NCBI GenBank assembly: GCA_958403205.1
Contig: CATXWM010000004.1
Coordinates: 38,563-102,562, forward strand
DNA from: an uncultured Collinsella sp.
GTDB lineage: Bacteria; Actinomycetota; Coriobacteriia; Coriobacteriales; Coriobacteriaceae
Length of the DNA: 64,000 nucleotides
Direction of reading: 5' to 3'
Part shown: in pieces, positions 9,351-18,921 of the stretch
Numbering within the stretch: position 1 is the first letter of the stretch
Layout of the letters: every line of letters begins with the position of its first letter
Translations under genes and position numbers: made by a program
Notes under the pieces: generated by a model
What the model saw: the letters and a program-made list of their open reading frames with translations, nothing else
Databases searched by the model: none
Told to the model about the DNA's origin: nothing

Positions 9351-9535
9351 CATTTTTGGGAGTATTCAGCATTGGCATGCCCTGAATGAGGTGCAGAACG
9401 ACTGTTTTAAGTGCCCCCGATGGCGTAATTTGCCATCGGGGGCACTTTTTATGCCGATCGGGCGCTATCTGCGTTCCAAATAGGACGCTGAGGATGGCGC
9501 ACGGCGCGCTCCAATGCTGAATACTCCCAAAAATG
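9351..9535. repeat. MITE-like element with 25-bp perfect inverted ends
   Basis: The sequence at 9351-9375 is exactly complementary to 9511-9535 (core GGGAGTATTCAGCATTGG). The enclosed 135 bp are non-coding but contain the terminator of the LacI gene. This could be a miniature inverted-repeat element or a large foldback RNA. Confidence 0.7.
9410..9452 (+). terminator. Terminator of the LacI gene
   Basis: A 15-bp stem (AGTGCCCCCGATGGC with its complement) and a short loop precede TTTTTAT. It lies inside the inverted-repeat element 9351-9535. Confidence 0.88.
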
Positions 9536-9639
9536 TACATCGGGACATGACCCACCTGAGCAAAAGCGCTCAAGTTTGGTGTTCGGGGACGCCAAACAGT
9601 CCGCAATACATGCAAGTCACATCTCCAGCAACCGTTGAA

Positions 9640-9727
9640 CGGGCAAAATCTACCGTTCACCCCGTGGTGGTTAGGTGAACGTTCACCTTTTGAGGTGCAA
9701 TGGATTAGTATAGTGAACGTTCACCTA
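9640..9727 (+). promoter_or_regulatory. Dual-operator promoter of the uxaCBA operon
   Basis: AGGTGAACGTTCACCT (9673-9688) is a perfect 16-bp palindrome whose right half supplies a -35-like TTCACC. TAGTAT (9706-9711) lies 17 bp downstream as the -10. A second operator core, GTGAACGTTCAC (9713-9724), covers the expected start of transcription. Upstream, ACCGTTCA (9652-9659) ends a further conserved block. A repressor on both operators would block RNA polymerase, so induction by a uronate intermediate is likely. Confidence 0.75.
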
Positions 9728-9778
9728 AAGGATAACGAGCGCGCCGTGCGCCCGCCTTGCCAGCAAAGGGGCTGTTTG

Positions 9779-11206
9779 ATGAAAAACTTTATGGACGATC
9801 AGGATTTCCTGCTGAGCACCAAGACCGGCGAGGAGCTGTTCCACAACTTTGCCGAGGGCATGCCCATCGTCGACTATCACTGCCACATTTCTCCTAAGGA
9901 GATTTGGGAGGACAAGCGTTTCGAGAACATCACTGAGGTTTGGCTGGGCGGCGACCACTACAAGTGGCGCCTGATGCGTGCCAACGGCGTCGACGAGCGT
10001 TTTATCACTGGCGACGCCCCTGCTCGCGAGAAGTTCCAAAAGTGGGCCGAGACCCTGGGTCGCTGCGTTGGCAACCCCGTCTTTGAGTGGAGCCACCTGG
10101 AGCTTAAGCGCTACTTTGGCTACGAGGGCGTCCTCAACGGCAAGACTGCCCAGGAGGTCTGGGACCTTGCCAACGCCAAGCTCGCTGAGGCTAGCTTTAC
10201 CTGCCGCAACCTGATCAAGCAGTCCAACGTTCGCATGATCTGCACTACTGACGACCCCGCCGACAGCTTTGAGTGGCACAAGAAGATTGCAGCCGACGAC
10301 AGCTTTGACGTTCAGGTCGTTCCCGCCATGCGCCCCGATGCCGCTTTGCGCATCGAGCGCGGCCAGGAGTTTGCCGACTACTGCAGGCACCTCTCCGAGG
10401 TTGCCGGCGTTGAGGTCAGCGACTTTGAGGGCATGAAGGCTGCCATTTCCAAGCGCTACGACGTTGCTCACGAGCTGGGCTGCCGCGCATCCGACCATGC
10501 ACTCGACTACGTTATGTACGTACCGGCTACTGCCGACGAGATCGAGGCTATCTTTGCCAAGGGTCTGGCTGCCGAGCCGCTTACCGAGGAAGAAGTCCTC
10601 AAGTACAAGACTGCCTTTATGCAGTTCGTTGCCAGTGAGTATGTCCGTCTGGGCTGGGCCATGCAGCTGCACTTTGGCTGCAAGCGCGACAACAACCGCG
10701 CCATGTTTGCCAAGCTCGGCCCCGATACCGGTTATGACTGCATCTCCAACTACACGCCGTCCGACCAGCTCGCCGATTTCCTCAACTCCATCCAGGAGAC
10801 CTGCGGCCTGCCCAAGACCATCCTGTACAGCCTGAACCCCATCGATAACACCATGATCGATACCGTCATGGGTTGCTTCCAGGAGGCTCCGACTGCCGGT
10901 AAGATCCAGAACGGCTCCGCCTGGTGGTTCAACGACAACGAGGTCGGCATGCGCGAGCAGCTTACGGCTCTGGCTAACGAGGGCGTGTTGGGCAACTTTG
11001 TGGGCATGCTTACCGATTCCCGCTCCTTCCTGTCCTATCCGCGCCACGAGTACTTCCGTCGCGTGCTGTGCAGCGTGATCGGCGAGTGGGTCGAGCAGGG
11101 CAAGTACCCGGCCGACATGGAGCTGCTGGGCGAGGTTGTGCGTGACATCAGCTACAACAATGCGGTCCGCTACTTTGGCTTTGACCTGGACACCGACGAG
11201 GCCTAA
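9779..11206 (+). CDS. uxaC: Uronate isomerase (glucuronate/galacturonate isomerase)
   Basis: A cytoplasmic amidohydrolase-fold enzyme that converts D-galacturonate to D-tagaturonate and D-glucuronate to D-fructuronate. At 475 aa it has the family's usual length. The N-terminus MKNFMDDQDFLL leads into DYHCHISPKEI, the metal-binding HxH region. Other uronate isomerase landmarks are present: TTDDPADS near 155, the AMQLHFG region, and a C-terminal LTDSRSFLSYPRHEYFRR. ATG 9779 has AAGGGG upstream; the frame extends further upstream but through the operators, so a longer start is rejected. It is the first gene of the uxaC-uxaB-uxaA operon. Confidence 0.96.
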   Translation: MKNFMDDQDFLLSTKTGEELFHNFAEGMPIVDYHCHISPKEIWEDKRFENITEVWLGGDHYKWRLMRANGVDERFITGDAPAREKFQKWAETLGRCVGNPVFEWSHLELKRYFGYEGVLNGKTAQEVWDLANAKLAEASFTCRNLIKQSNVRMICTTDDPADSFEWHKKIAADDSFDVQVVPAMRPDAALRIERGQEFADYCRHLSEVAGVEVSDFEGMKAAISKRYDVAHELGCRASDHALDYVMYVPATADEIEAIFAKGLAAEPLTEEEVLKYKTAFMQFVASEYVRLGWAMQLHFGCKRDNNRAMFAKLGPDTGYDCISNYTPSDQLADFLNSIQETCGLPKTILYSLNPIDNTMIDTVMGCFQEAPTAGKIQNGSAWWFNDNEVGMREQLTALANEGVLGNFVGMLTDSRSFLSYPRHEYFRRVLCSVIGEWVEQGKYPADMELLGEVVRDISYNNAVRYFGFDLDTDEA

Positions 11207-11300
11207 GCCCGCATCGAATCACATCGAACCCTGGGCGCCGTTGCCACACGCGGAGCCCCGTTTTGCTTGCACGCTAACAAACATCTAAGGAGACACATAG

Positions 11301-12815
11301 ATGGAGAACATCAGCTACGATGCGCTCGAGAAGATCGGCTACAAGGGCTATTTGCTGCCCAAGGATGCTCCCGAGAAGGTTCTGCAGTTTGGCGAGGGCA
11401 ATTTCCTGCGCGCCTTTGTCGACCGCTTCTTTGACATGGGCAACGAGGCCACCGGCTGGAACGGCAAGGTCGTCATGGTCCAGCCCATCAGCGGCGCCTT
11501 TGGCTTTGCCGACGGTATCAATGCCCAGGACGACCTGTATACCGTGCTGGTGCGCGGCAAGGAGGACGGCAACACGGTCGACGAGTCCCGCGTGATTAGC
11601 GCTTGCAGCCGCTGCATCAACCCGTACCGCGAGGACGACTACCGCGCCATGATGGAGGTCGCCGTCTCTGACGACCTGGAGATTATCGTCTCTAACACCA
11701 CCGAGGCCGGTATCGCCTATGACCCGTCCTGCAAGGCCGACGACATGCCACCTGCGAGCTTCCCCGCCAAGCTTGCCCAGGTGCTCCACACCCGCTGGGC
11801 TGCCGGTAAGCCGGGCGTCATCGTCCTCGCCTGCGAGCTCATCGATCACAACGGCGAGGAGTTGCTGCGCATCATGAACCAGTATGTGAGCGACTGGGGC
11901 TGGGAGGACGAGTTTGCGCAGTGGATGGCTAACGACTGCACCGTCTGCACCACGCTCGTCGACACCATCGTCCCCGGCCGCATCCGCGATCCTAAGGAGG
12001 CCACGGCGGTTGCCGAGCGTCTGGGCTACGAGGATCCCTTCCTGGCCGTGCGCGAGCCCTTCCAGATGTGGGGCATCCAGGGCGACGAGTCGCTTGCCGA
12101 GAAGCTTCCCTTTGTGAAGGCTGGTCTTCCGGGTGTCTTTGTGACTCCCGACGTCACCCCGTACAAAAAGCGCAAGGTCCGCATCCTCAACGGTGCCCAT
12201 ACCGCCTTCGTTCCGGGTTCCTGGGTTGCCGGCTTTGATATCGTGCGCGACTGCATGCATGACGAGACCATTCGCGGCTTCATGAACACCATGCTCTACG
12301 ACGAGGTCATTCCGACGCTTGCCGCCGACTTGGATGTCGAGGACTGCAAGGCCTTTGCCGCCGCCGTCGAAAACCGCTTCGACAACCCGTTTATTGATCA
12401 TGCGCTGCTCTCCATCTGCCTCAACTCCACGGCTAAGTGGCGCGCTCGCGACCTGCCCACGCTCAAGGACTACGTTGCCGAGACCGGCAACCTGCCCAAG
12501 TGCCTGGCGACGAGCCTCGCTACGCTCATCTCCTTCTACACGCAGGAGCTCGTGTCCCGCGAGGGCGACGGCCTGCACCTGCGTCGCTCCGACGGCACCG
12601 AGTACACCGCTCAGGACGACGCCTTCGTGCTCGACTTCTACGCCGCCCATGCCGGCGCCGACGATGCCCAGCTGGTGCACGACGTGCTCACCAACGAGCA
12701 GATGTGGGGCGAGGACCTTACGCAGATCGCAGGTCTTGAGGAGTTTGTCGTCAGCGCGCTCGCCGTCGTGCGTGCCGAGGGCGCCAAGCAGGCCTTCGCC
12801 GACGCTCAGGCGTAA
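11301..12815 (+). CDS. uxaB: Tagaturonate reductase (altronate oxidoreductase)
   Basis: An NAD-dependent mannitol dehydrogenase-family enzyme that reduces D-tagaturonate to D-altronate, 504 aa. The N-terminal region has a FGEGNFLRAFVD dinucleotide-binding pattern. The C-terminal catalytic domain includes KKRKVRILNGAHT, which carries the family's Lys, Asn and His catalytic residues. AAGGAG lies before the ATG. It sits 94 nt after uxaC and 81 nt before uxaA, in the order of the pathway. Fructuronate reductase (UxuB) is related, but the context with uxaC and uxaA favours UxaB. Confidence 0.94.
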   Translation: MENISYDALEKIGYKGYLLPKDAPEKVLQFGEGNFLRAFVDRFFDMGNEATGWNGKVVMVQPISGAFGFADGINAQDDLYTVLVRGKEDGNTVDESRVISACSRCINPYREDDYRAMMEVAVSDDLEIIVSNTTEAGIAYDPSCKADDMPPASFPAKLAQVLHTRWAAGKPGVIVLACELIDHNGEELLRIMNQYVSDWGWEDEFAQWMANDCTVCTTLVDTIVPGRIRDPKEATAVAERLGYEDPFLAVREPFQMWGIQGDESLAEKLPFVKAGLPGVFVTPDVTPYKKRKVRILNGAHTAFVPGSWVAGFDIVRDCMHDETIRGFMNTMLYDEVIPTLAADLDVEDCKAFAAAVENRFDNPFIDHALLSICLNSTAKWRARDLPTLKDYVAETGNLPKCLATSLATLISFYTQELVSREGDGLHLRRSDGTEYTAQDDAFVLDFYAAHAGADDAQLVHDVLTNEQMWGEDLTQIAGLEEFVVSALAVVRAEGAKQAFADAQA

Positions 12816-12896
12816 ATTTCCGGCGCAGACGCGGGCGCGGGACGGCGTGCCCGCGTCTCGACTTCTGCTCAACCTGTAGGGTTAGGACCATTTGCA

Positions 12897-14381
12897 ATGA
12901 ACACTATCCAGATCAATCCGGCCGACAACGTGATCGTCGCGCTGTCGCCGCTTGCCAAGGGCACCGCCGTCGCGGTTCCCGGGGTGGGCGAGGTCGTGGC
13001 CGCGGAGGATATTCCGCAGGGTCATAAGATGGCCGTGCGCTCGATTGCCGCGGGGGAGGACGTCATCAAGTACGGCCTTCCTATCGGCCATGTGACGGGC
13101 GATGTCCAGCCCGGTCAGTGGCTTCATACACATAATGTCAAGACCAACCTTTCGGGCGAGGTCGAGTACACCTACAACCCCACACATCCGGTCGTGGATC
13201 CGGTTGAGCCCGAGACCTTTATGGGGTTCCGCCGCGCCGACGGTCGTGCCGCGACGCGTAATGAGCTGTGGATCATCCCCACGGTCGGCTGTGTCAACGA
13301 AGTCGCCCGTGCCATGTGTGAACAGGCCCAGGATCTGGTCGATGGCTCGCTGGAGGGTGTTTACTACTTCCCGCATCCCTTTGGCTGCTCGCAGACCGGC
13401 GCCGACCATGCCCAGACGCGTCGTCTGCTGGTGGCGCTCTCGCGTCATCCTAATGCGGCCGGCGTGCTATTCCTGTCGCTCGGTTGCGAAAACTGCACGC
13501 ACCAGCAGGTGCTCGACGAGCTCGGTAACTTCGATCACGAGCGCGTTCGCTTTCTCACCTGCCAGGATGTAGCCGACGAGCAAATCGAGGGCCACAAGAT
13601 TCTGGCCGAGCTGGCTGACCTGGCCAAGCAAGCCAAGCGAGAGCCCATTTTGGCCTCCGAGCTGGTTATTGGTCTTAAGTGCGGCGGCTCCGACGGTCTT
13701 TCGGGCATTACCGCCAACCCCACGATCGGTCGCGTGAGCGATATGGTCGTCGCCCGCGGCGGCACGTCGGTGCTTACCGAGGTGCCCGAGATGTTTGGCG
13801 CGGAGAGCATCCTGCTCGACCGTTGCGAGAACGAGCAGGTCTTTAACGTCGCCTCCGACATGCTCAATGGCTTTAAGGACTACTTTATTAGCCACGGCGA
13901 GGTCGTCTACGAGAACCCGAGCCCCGGCAACAAGGACGGCGGTATTACCACGCTCGAGGACAAGAGCTGCGGCTGCGTGCAAAAAGGCGGGTCTGCCCCC
14001 ATCGTCGACGTGCTGCCGTATGCCGGCCAGGCAAATAAACACGGCCTGAACATGCTGTGCGGTCCGGGCAACGACATGGTATCCACCACGGCGTTGACGG
14101 CTGCCGGCTGCCACGTGATTCTGTTCTCGACCGGCCGCGGCACACCGTTTGGCGCGCCGGCGCCTACGCTCAAGGTGTTCACCAATCAGCGTCTGTGCGA
14201 CCACAAGGCCAACTGGATGGACTTTAACGCCGGCGTGATTGCCACGGGTGAGCGCACGCTCGACGAGGCTGCTCACGATCTATACCAGCTGGTGCTGGAG
14301 ACGGCGAGCGGTAAACTCACGAGTGCCGAGCGCCGTGGCTGTCACGAGATCAGCATCTGGAAGGACGGCGTCTGCCTGTAG
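12897..14381 (+). CDS. uxaA: Altronate dehydratase
   Basis: Dehydrates D-altronate to 2-keto-3-deoxy-D-gluconate (KDG). 494 aa, with an N-terminal SAF domain (about 1-90) and a large UxaA/GarD C-terminal domain. Conserved features include the Cys/His-rich HPFGCSQTGADH near 160, GCENC near 198, LKCGGSDGLSGI near 260, and GRGTPFGAPAPTLKV near 415. These fit the iron-dependent UxaA/GarD family. It is the last gene of the operon and is followed by a clear terminator. The family also contains galactarate dehydratase; the uxaC-uxaB neighbours decide for altronate. Confidence 0.95.
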   Translation: MNTIQINPADNVIVALSPLAKGTAVAVPGVGEVVAAEDIPQGHKMAVRSIAAGEDVIKYGLPIGHVTGDVQPGQWLHTHNVKTNLSGEVEYTYNPTHPVVDPVEPETFMGFRRADGRAATRNELWIIPTVGCVNEVARAMCEQAQDLVDGSLEGVYYFPHPFGCSQTGADHAQTRRLLVALSRHPNAAGVLFLSLGCENCTHQQVLDELGNFDHERVRFLTCQDVADEQIEGHKILAELADLAKQAKREPILASELVIGLKCGGSDGLSGITANPTIGRVSDMVVARGGTSVLTEVPEMFGAESILLDRCENEQVFNVASDMLNGFKDYFISHGEVVYENPSPGNKDGGITTLEDKSCGCVQKGGSAPIVDVLPYAGQANKHGLNMLCGPGNDMVSTTALTAAGCHVILFSTGRGTPFGAPAPTLKVFTNQRLCDHKANWMDFNAGVIATGERTLDEAAHDLYQLVLETASGKLTSAERRGCHEISIWKDGVCL

Positions 14382-14416
14382 TGGCAAATGCACCCAAGCG
14401 TAGCGCTATGTCGTCG

Positions 14417-14450
14417 GCCCCGTCGGGAGTGTTCCCGGCGGGGCTTTTTC
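14417..14450 (+). terminator. Terminator of uxaCBA
   Basis: CCCCGTCGGGA pairs with TCCCGGCGGGG (mismatch inside) and is followed by CTTTTTC. Confidence 0.8.
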
Positions 14451-14486
14451 GTTTCGTGGTTAAGTGAATATGTTGGAAAATCTGAT

Positions 14487-14659
14487 AAACGTTCACCTAT
14501 CTCATGGCTGTCCAGCATGGCACCTTTACCAGCAGACAATAGGTCTTAGAGCCTCAATTGTGTCCGTTCAGCGGTAAAAGTCGACCGTTCAAGGATATTA
14601 TTCAAGTGAACGTTCACCTATCATAAGCAATCGTGCATAATCTAACTAAACGTTCACCC
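14487..14659 (+). promoter_or_regulatory. Operator cluster and promoter of the GPH transporter gene
   Basis: Three sites of the GTGAACGTTCAC family occur: a partial AAACGTTCACCT (14487-14498), a full AAGTGAACGTTCACCT (14604-14619) and CTAAACGTTCACCC (14646-14659). CATAAT (14636-14641) is a -10 placed 17 bp after the TTCACC half of the full site. The third site follows the -10 immediately, exactly as at uxaC. ACCGTTCA at 14585-14592 repeats the upstream block seen at uxaC. The rest of the 355-bp gap between uxaA and the transporter shows no gene. Confidence 0.72.
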
Positions 14660-14736
14660 TGAATGCTGGGCAGACAGATGTCAGTGTGGACTCAAATGTC
14701 TTGTTACAAGACAATCGAGAAAAGAGAGGGAGCTCG

Positions 14737-16296
14737 ATGACTAATAAGATTGGAAAAAAGCGTAAGATCACATTCTGGACGCGCTTGGGCTTTGGTATGG
14801 GCGGTATGCTCAATTCCGGTGCCCTGACCTTTACGCACAGCTACATGGTGCTGTTCCTGTCCACGGAGTGTGGCCTGTCCGCAGGCGAGGCTGCACTGAT
14901 CAGCTCGTTTGCCATCTATGTCAACGCTATTCTTTGCCCGCTGATGGGCTTTGTGGCCGATAACTTCTATGCCACCAAGATTGGCCGCATCTTTGGTCGT
15001 CGTCGTTTCTGGATCTTGCTGGCCATCCCGATGATGATCGCCGAGCCGCTCATCTTCGTGGCTACGCCGTTTGGCTTCCCGTACTACTTTGTGCTGTACC
15101 TGATCTACAACGTCGCGTACACGTTCTGCACCGCCAACCTGTCGCCGCTTACCATCGAGATGACCGACGACTTTAAGGAGCGTACGTACCTTACCGGCTA
15201 CAAGCATCTCTTTGGTAACGCCGCCGGCTTCCTGATGGCAGCACTCGTCGGCTTTGGCTTTGGCACCTTCGGCGAGACCAACCCGTTTAGCTACTTCATC
15301 ATCGCTACGATCAACGCTTCGGTCATGGCAATCTCGCTGCTCTGCGTGTACCTGTCCACGTGGGAGCACACCCCCGAGGAGGTCGCTCAGGAGAAGATCG
15401 AGAGCGTCGGCGAGGGCATCAAGAAGTTCTTCATCGACGTTATCTCCACCTTCCGCAACAAGTCCTTCCGCAAGGTCCTGTATGCACAGGTCTCCACGAA
15501 GCTTGCTGCTGCCTGCTGGTCTGCCTGCCTGTCCTTCTTCATCGTCTACTGCCTGCAGATTCCTAAGTCCTACGAGTCCGTGATGGAGATGCCTGGCAAG
15601 GTCGTCGCTATCGTCTGCACCGCCATCTGGGTCGCCCTCATGGCCAAGAAGGGCTTCCACAAGTCTTGGTACCTCGCAAATGTCGGTTGCGCTGCGTGCA
15701 TCATTGCCTACAACTACTTCGCCTTTGGTCAGATCAACGGCACCTCCACGGTCGCCATCGCCATGATCGCCTACCCCATCATCTTCGCCATCTGGAAGTT
15801 CTTCTACGTCGGCTTCCAGTACCTGCCCGATGTTCTGCTCAACTACATCCCCGATGTCGATGAGCTCATCACCCTGCGTCGTCGCGAGGGCATCTACAGC
15901 TCCGCGCAGCAGCTCTGCCAGCAGATCGCCCAGGCTATCGCCGTCAACGTGTGGGCTATCGTCCTTGCTGCCTCCGGCTTCATTCAGACCGCCGGCAACA
16001 GCGACGCCGTGACCCAGCCCGCTACCGTGCCTCTGTATATCTGCGGCTACATGATCATCGGCTGCGCCGGCTTCTTCCTGCTTGCGGCCGTCCTTGCCCG
16101 CGGCATCAAGATCGACAAGGAGCAGTGCGACATCCTTTGCGACGAGATTCACCGCGTCAAGGAGGGTGGCAAGATGGCCGACGTCAAGCCCGAGGTCAAG
16201 GCGCTTTGCGAGGAGCTCTCCGGCTTTAAGTACGAGGACTGCTTTGCCCACAACAACGTTGGCTTCCAGGACGGTAGCGTAACCCCCGCCGAGTAA
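14737..16296 (+). CDS. GPH/MFS-type sugar (oligo)uronide transporter
   Basis: 519 aa with about 12 membrane helices, a glycoside-pentoside-hexuronide:cation symporter-like permease of the major facilitator superfamily. RRRFWILLAIPMM near 90 and the cytoplasmic loop with EGIKKFFIDVI match that group. The Cys-containing C-terminal tail is hydrophilic. GAGGGAG lies 6 nt before ATG 14737; the frame upstream lacks a ribosome site. It has its own operator-controlled promoter and a strong terminator, and sits between the galacturonate operon and the GH28 gene. Import of galacturonate or oligogalacturonides is the likely role; the exact substrate is inferred from context. Confidence 0.88.
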   Translation: MTNKIGKKRKITFWTRLGFGMGGMLNSGALTFTHSYMVLFLSTECGLSAGEAALISSFAIYVNAILCPLMGFVADNFYATKIGRIFGRRRFWILLAIPMMIAEPLIFVATPFGFPYYFVLYLIYNVAYTFCTANLSPLTIEMTDDFKERTYLTGYKHLFGNAAGFLMAALVGFGFGTFGETNPFSYFIIATINASVMAISLLCVYLSTWEHTPEEVAQEKIESVGEGIKKFFIDVISTFRNKSFRKVLYAQVSTKLAAACWSACLSFFIVYCLQIPKSYESVMEMPGKVVAIVCTAIWVALMAKKGFHKSWYLANVGCAACIIAYNYFAFGQINGTSTVAIAMIAYPIIFAIWKFFYVGFQYLPDVLLNYIPDVDELITLRRREGIYSSAQQLCQQIAQAIAVNVWAIVLAASGFIQTAGNSDAVTQPATVPLYICGYMIIGCAGFFLLAAVLARGIKIDKEQCDILCDEIHRVKEGGKMADVKPEVKALCEELSGFKYEDCFAHNNVGFQDGSVTPAE

Positions 16297-16319
16297 GGCC
16301 GACATATCGTCCAAATCAC

Positions 16320-16364
16320 AGGGCCGTGCCACCGGAATTCCGCCGGCAGGCACGGCCCTTTTTT
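16320..16364 (+). terminator. Terminator of the transporter gene
   Basis: AGGGCCGTGCC pairs with GGCACGGCCCT around an 18-nt loop, followed by a run of six T. Confidence 0.88.
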
Positions 16365-16411
16365 AACAGCGTACAATTTGCCTTTAGAGCATCTTTTTGA
16401 GGGAGAAATCC

Positions 16412-18007
16412 ATGGAGACGAACGTTATCTGGCGCAACGCCCGCGCGGCCGTGATCGAGCTTGACGACGGCGGCTACTTTACCTGTGCCGATACGTGGGA
16501 GATCTTTGTCAACGACGAGCCCGCCGGTACCACGAATACGGTCGAGACCTATGTCGACGGCCTGACCCCCGGCAAGCGCAACCTGGTTCGTTTTGTTTGT
16601 GGCGAGCGTGAGCTGAGCGTAGGTGTCACCACGCCGGCTGAGCCCTTTACCATCAACGTTCGCGACTGTGGCGCCAAGGGTGATGCCGAGCACGACGACA
16701 CCACCAACATCCAGGCTGCCATCATGGCCTGCCCCAAGGGCGGCCGCGTGCTGATCCCCGCCGGCAGCTATCGTATCAAGTCCCTCTTCCTTAAGAGCAA
16801 TATCAACATCGAGCTCGCCGAGGGAGCGGTGCTGCTGGCCCGCCACGATCGTGCCGCGCTTGCCTACATTCCGGGAACGGTCACGGGCAACGAGGGTGCC
16901 GGGTATGCCGGCACCGATATGCTGCCCCTGGGCCGCTGGGAGGGCGAGAGTTTCTCGACCTACTGTTCTACCTTTACGGGTCTGGGCGTGCACGACGTGT
17001 GCATCTATGGTCGCGGCGCGATTGACGGTCAGACCGATTTTGCCGAGGACAACTGGTGGAACAAGGACTTTAAGAACATCTTCCGTCCCGAGGAGGGCCG
17101 CGAGGTCGCCCGTCCGCGCATGATCTTCCTGTCCGAGTGCCAAAACGTGAGCCTTGCCGGCTTTACCGTGCGCAACAGCCCGGCGTGGAATATCCATCCC
17201 GTCCTGTGCGAGCATGTCGACGCGCTCTGCCTGTCGATCGAGGGCCCCAAGAACTCCCACAACACCGACGGTTTCGATCCCGAGAGCTGCGGCTTTGTCC
17301 GCATCCTTGGTTGTCAGTTCTCGGTGGGCGACGACTGCATCGCCATCAAGAGCGGCAAGCTGGGCATTGAGCCCGAGCTTCGTCCCGCCACGCACGACGT
17401 GCTGATCTCTCACTGCTACATGCACGATGGTCACGGCGCCGTGGTCCTGGGTTCAGAGGCTGCCGGCGGCATCAAGGACCTTACCGTGAGCAAGTGCCTC
17501 TTTGAGCGCACCGACCGCGGCCTGCGCGTCAAGACCCGCCGCGGGCGCGGCAAGGATGCCGTCAACGAGGGCATTACCTTTGAGCACATTCGCATGGATG
17601 AGGTGCTCACGCCCTTCGTGGTCAACTCCTTCTACTTCTGCGACAAGGACGGCAAGACCGATTACGTGCAGTCTCGCGAGACGCTGCCTGTCGACGACCG
17701 CACGCCCGGCTTTGGTGCCACGACGTTTTGCGATATCGAGGCCACTAACTGCCACGCGGCCGCTGCCTACATCACGGGCCTGCCCGAGAGTAAAGTAACG
17801 CGCCTGACGTTCCAGGATGTCCACGTGACCTTTGCCGATGATGCTGAGCCCTTTGTTCCGGCCATGGCCTGCGGCGTTGAGCCCATGGTACGCCAGGGCA
17901 TCATCGCGCAAAACGTCAAGGTACTCGACCTGCAAAATGTGGTGATTGAGGGCCAGGACGGCGAGGAACTGCAGCTCCAGAACGTCGACAAGGTTATCCG
18001 TTCCTAA
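16412..18007 (+). CDS. Polygalacturonase-like glycoside hydrolase, family GH28
   Basis: A right-handed beta-helix pectinase of 531 aa. All GH28 signatures are visible: NTDG near 285, GDDC with the paired catalytic aspartates near 305, GHG near 340 and a RxK element (RVKTRRG) near 375. A small N-terminal beta domain (about 1-75) precedes the helix, as in bacterial exo-polygalacturonases. No signal peptide is present, so it probably works on imported oligogalacturonides in the cytoplasm. ATG 16412 has GAGGGAG 6 nt upstream; TTG 16397 is rejected. The cluster of esterases follows. Confidence 0.94.
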   Translation: METNVIWRNARAAVIELDDGGYFTCADTWEIFVNDEPAGTTNTVETYVDGLTPGKRNLVRFVCGERELSVGVTTPAEPFTINVRDCGAKGDAEHDDTTNIQAAIMACPKGGRVLIPAGSYRIKSLFLKSNINIELAEGAVLLARHDRAALAYIPGTVTGNEGAGYAGTDMLPLGRWEGESFSTYCSTFTGLGVHDVCIYGRGAIDGQTDFAEDNWWNKDFKNIFRPEEGREVARPRMIFLSECQNVSLAGFTVRNSPAWNIHPVLCEHVDALCLSIEGPKNSHNTDGFDPESCGFVRILGCQFSVGDDCIAIKSGKLGIEPELRPATHDVLISHCYMHDGHGAVVLGSEAAGGIKDLTVSKCLFERTDRGLRVKTRRGRGKDAVNEGITFEHIRMDEVLTPFVVNSFYFCDKDGKTDYVQSRETLPVDDRTPGFGATTFCDIEATNCHAAAAYITGLPESKVTRLTFQDVHVTFADDAEPFVPAMACGVEPMVRQGIIAQNVKVLDLQNVVIEGQDGEELQLQNVDKVIRS

Positions 18008-18023
18008 CTCGGGGTGATGACCA

Positions 18024-18062
18024 GGGCTGCATTGTCGGATAAATCGGCAATGCAGCCCTTGT
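18024..18062 (+). terminator. Terminator-like hairpin after GH28
   Basis: GGGCTGCATTG (18024-18034) is perfectly complementary to CAATGCAGCCC (18048-18058), followed by TTG. The T tract is weak, so partial termination within the enzyme gene cluster is possible. Confidence 0.6.
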
Positions 18063-18111
18063 GCGATACGGCCGTGTGCGCTGCGCTACGCATCATGGTG
18101 AAAGGGAATAC

Positions 18112-18921
18112 ATGCTCAATAAAACGATTCCTGTCGGGGTCGATGGCTCGTCTGCCACGATTACGTCTTATGTTTTTGCCCCGACCGAAGATGCTTATGC
18201 TTTAAAACCGCTGCCTGCAGTTGTGGTCGTGCCAGGAGGCGGCTACGATCACGTTTCGCCGCGCGAAGGCGAGACGGTAGCGCTCCGTTTGTTGGCGATG
18301 GGCTACCAAGCGTTTGTACTGAACTATTCGGTTGCTCCGGCTGTCTATCCGCTGGCATTGCAAGAACTCGCGCGGGCGGTCGATACCGTCCGAAGCCATG
18401 CGGCAGAGTACTGTGTCGATCCTGATCGGATTACGGTCATGGGTTTTTCGGCCGGTGGGCATCTAGTTGGCTTGCTCGGGGCGCTTTGGGACCAACCCTG
18501 GCTTGCAGAGTCGATTTCGGCATCGCCTGAGTCGATTCGGCCTGACACACTTTGCTTGGGCTATCCGGTCGTAAGCTCGGGGGCCTATGCTCATCGTGGT
18601 TCGTTTGAACACCTAACGGGTGCCGATGGCGCTTTGGCTCAAAAGTTGTCGATCGAGAATATGGTGGGCGATGGCTTCCCCCGTACGTTCTTGTGGCATA
18701 CCGCCGAGGATGCATCGGTACCAGTTCAAAATAGCCTCCTTCTTGCGCAGGCTCTTGCCGACCACGGGATTGGCTTTAGCCTACATGTCTTTCCGCATGG
18801 AAAGCATGGGGCATCGCTCGCCACGGCCCAAACGGCATTTAAGGGCTGCGCCGAGCATATTCAGCCACAGGTTCAGGGCTGGCCTGAACAGTTCGCTTCC
18901 TGGGAGCGTGATGGACGATGA
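18112..18921 (+). CDS. Alpha/beta-hydrolase, probable acetyl/feruloyl esterase
   Basis: 269 aa with an alpha/beta-hydrolase fold. It has an oxyanion-type VPGGGYDHVS near 42, a nucleophile elbow GFSAGGH near 125, and a C-terminal Asp region (TAEDASVPVQNS) and His region (HGKHGAS). This resembles bacterial acetyl-xylan/BD-FAE-like esterases that deacylate plant oligosaccharides. AAAGGGAA lies before ATG 18112. The stop overlaps the start of the next gene by 4 nt (ATGA), so the two esterases are translationally coupled. Removal of acetyl groups from pectic oligosaccharides is inferred from the neighbours. Confidence 0.85.
   Translation: MLNKTIPVGVDGSSATITSYVFAPTEDAYALKPLPAVVVVPGGGYDHVSPREGETVALRLLAMGYQAFVLNYSVAPAVYPLALQELARAVDTVRSHAAEYCVDPDRITVMGFSAGGHLVGLLGALWDQPWLAESISASPESIRPDTLCLGYPVVSSGAYAHRGSFEHLTGADGALAQKLSIENMVGDGFPRTFLWHTAEDASVPVQNSLLLAQALADHGIGFSLHVFPHGKHGASLATAQTAFKGCAEHIQPQVQGWPEQFASWERDGR

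Noticed and set aside
9725..11047. Long antisense frame over uxaC, and similar ones over uxaB, the transporter, ilvD and others
   Set aside because: High GC at third positions of the real genes opens these frames; the proteins have low-complexity composition and no recognisable motif.
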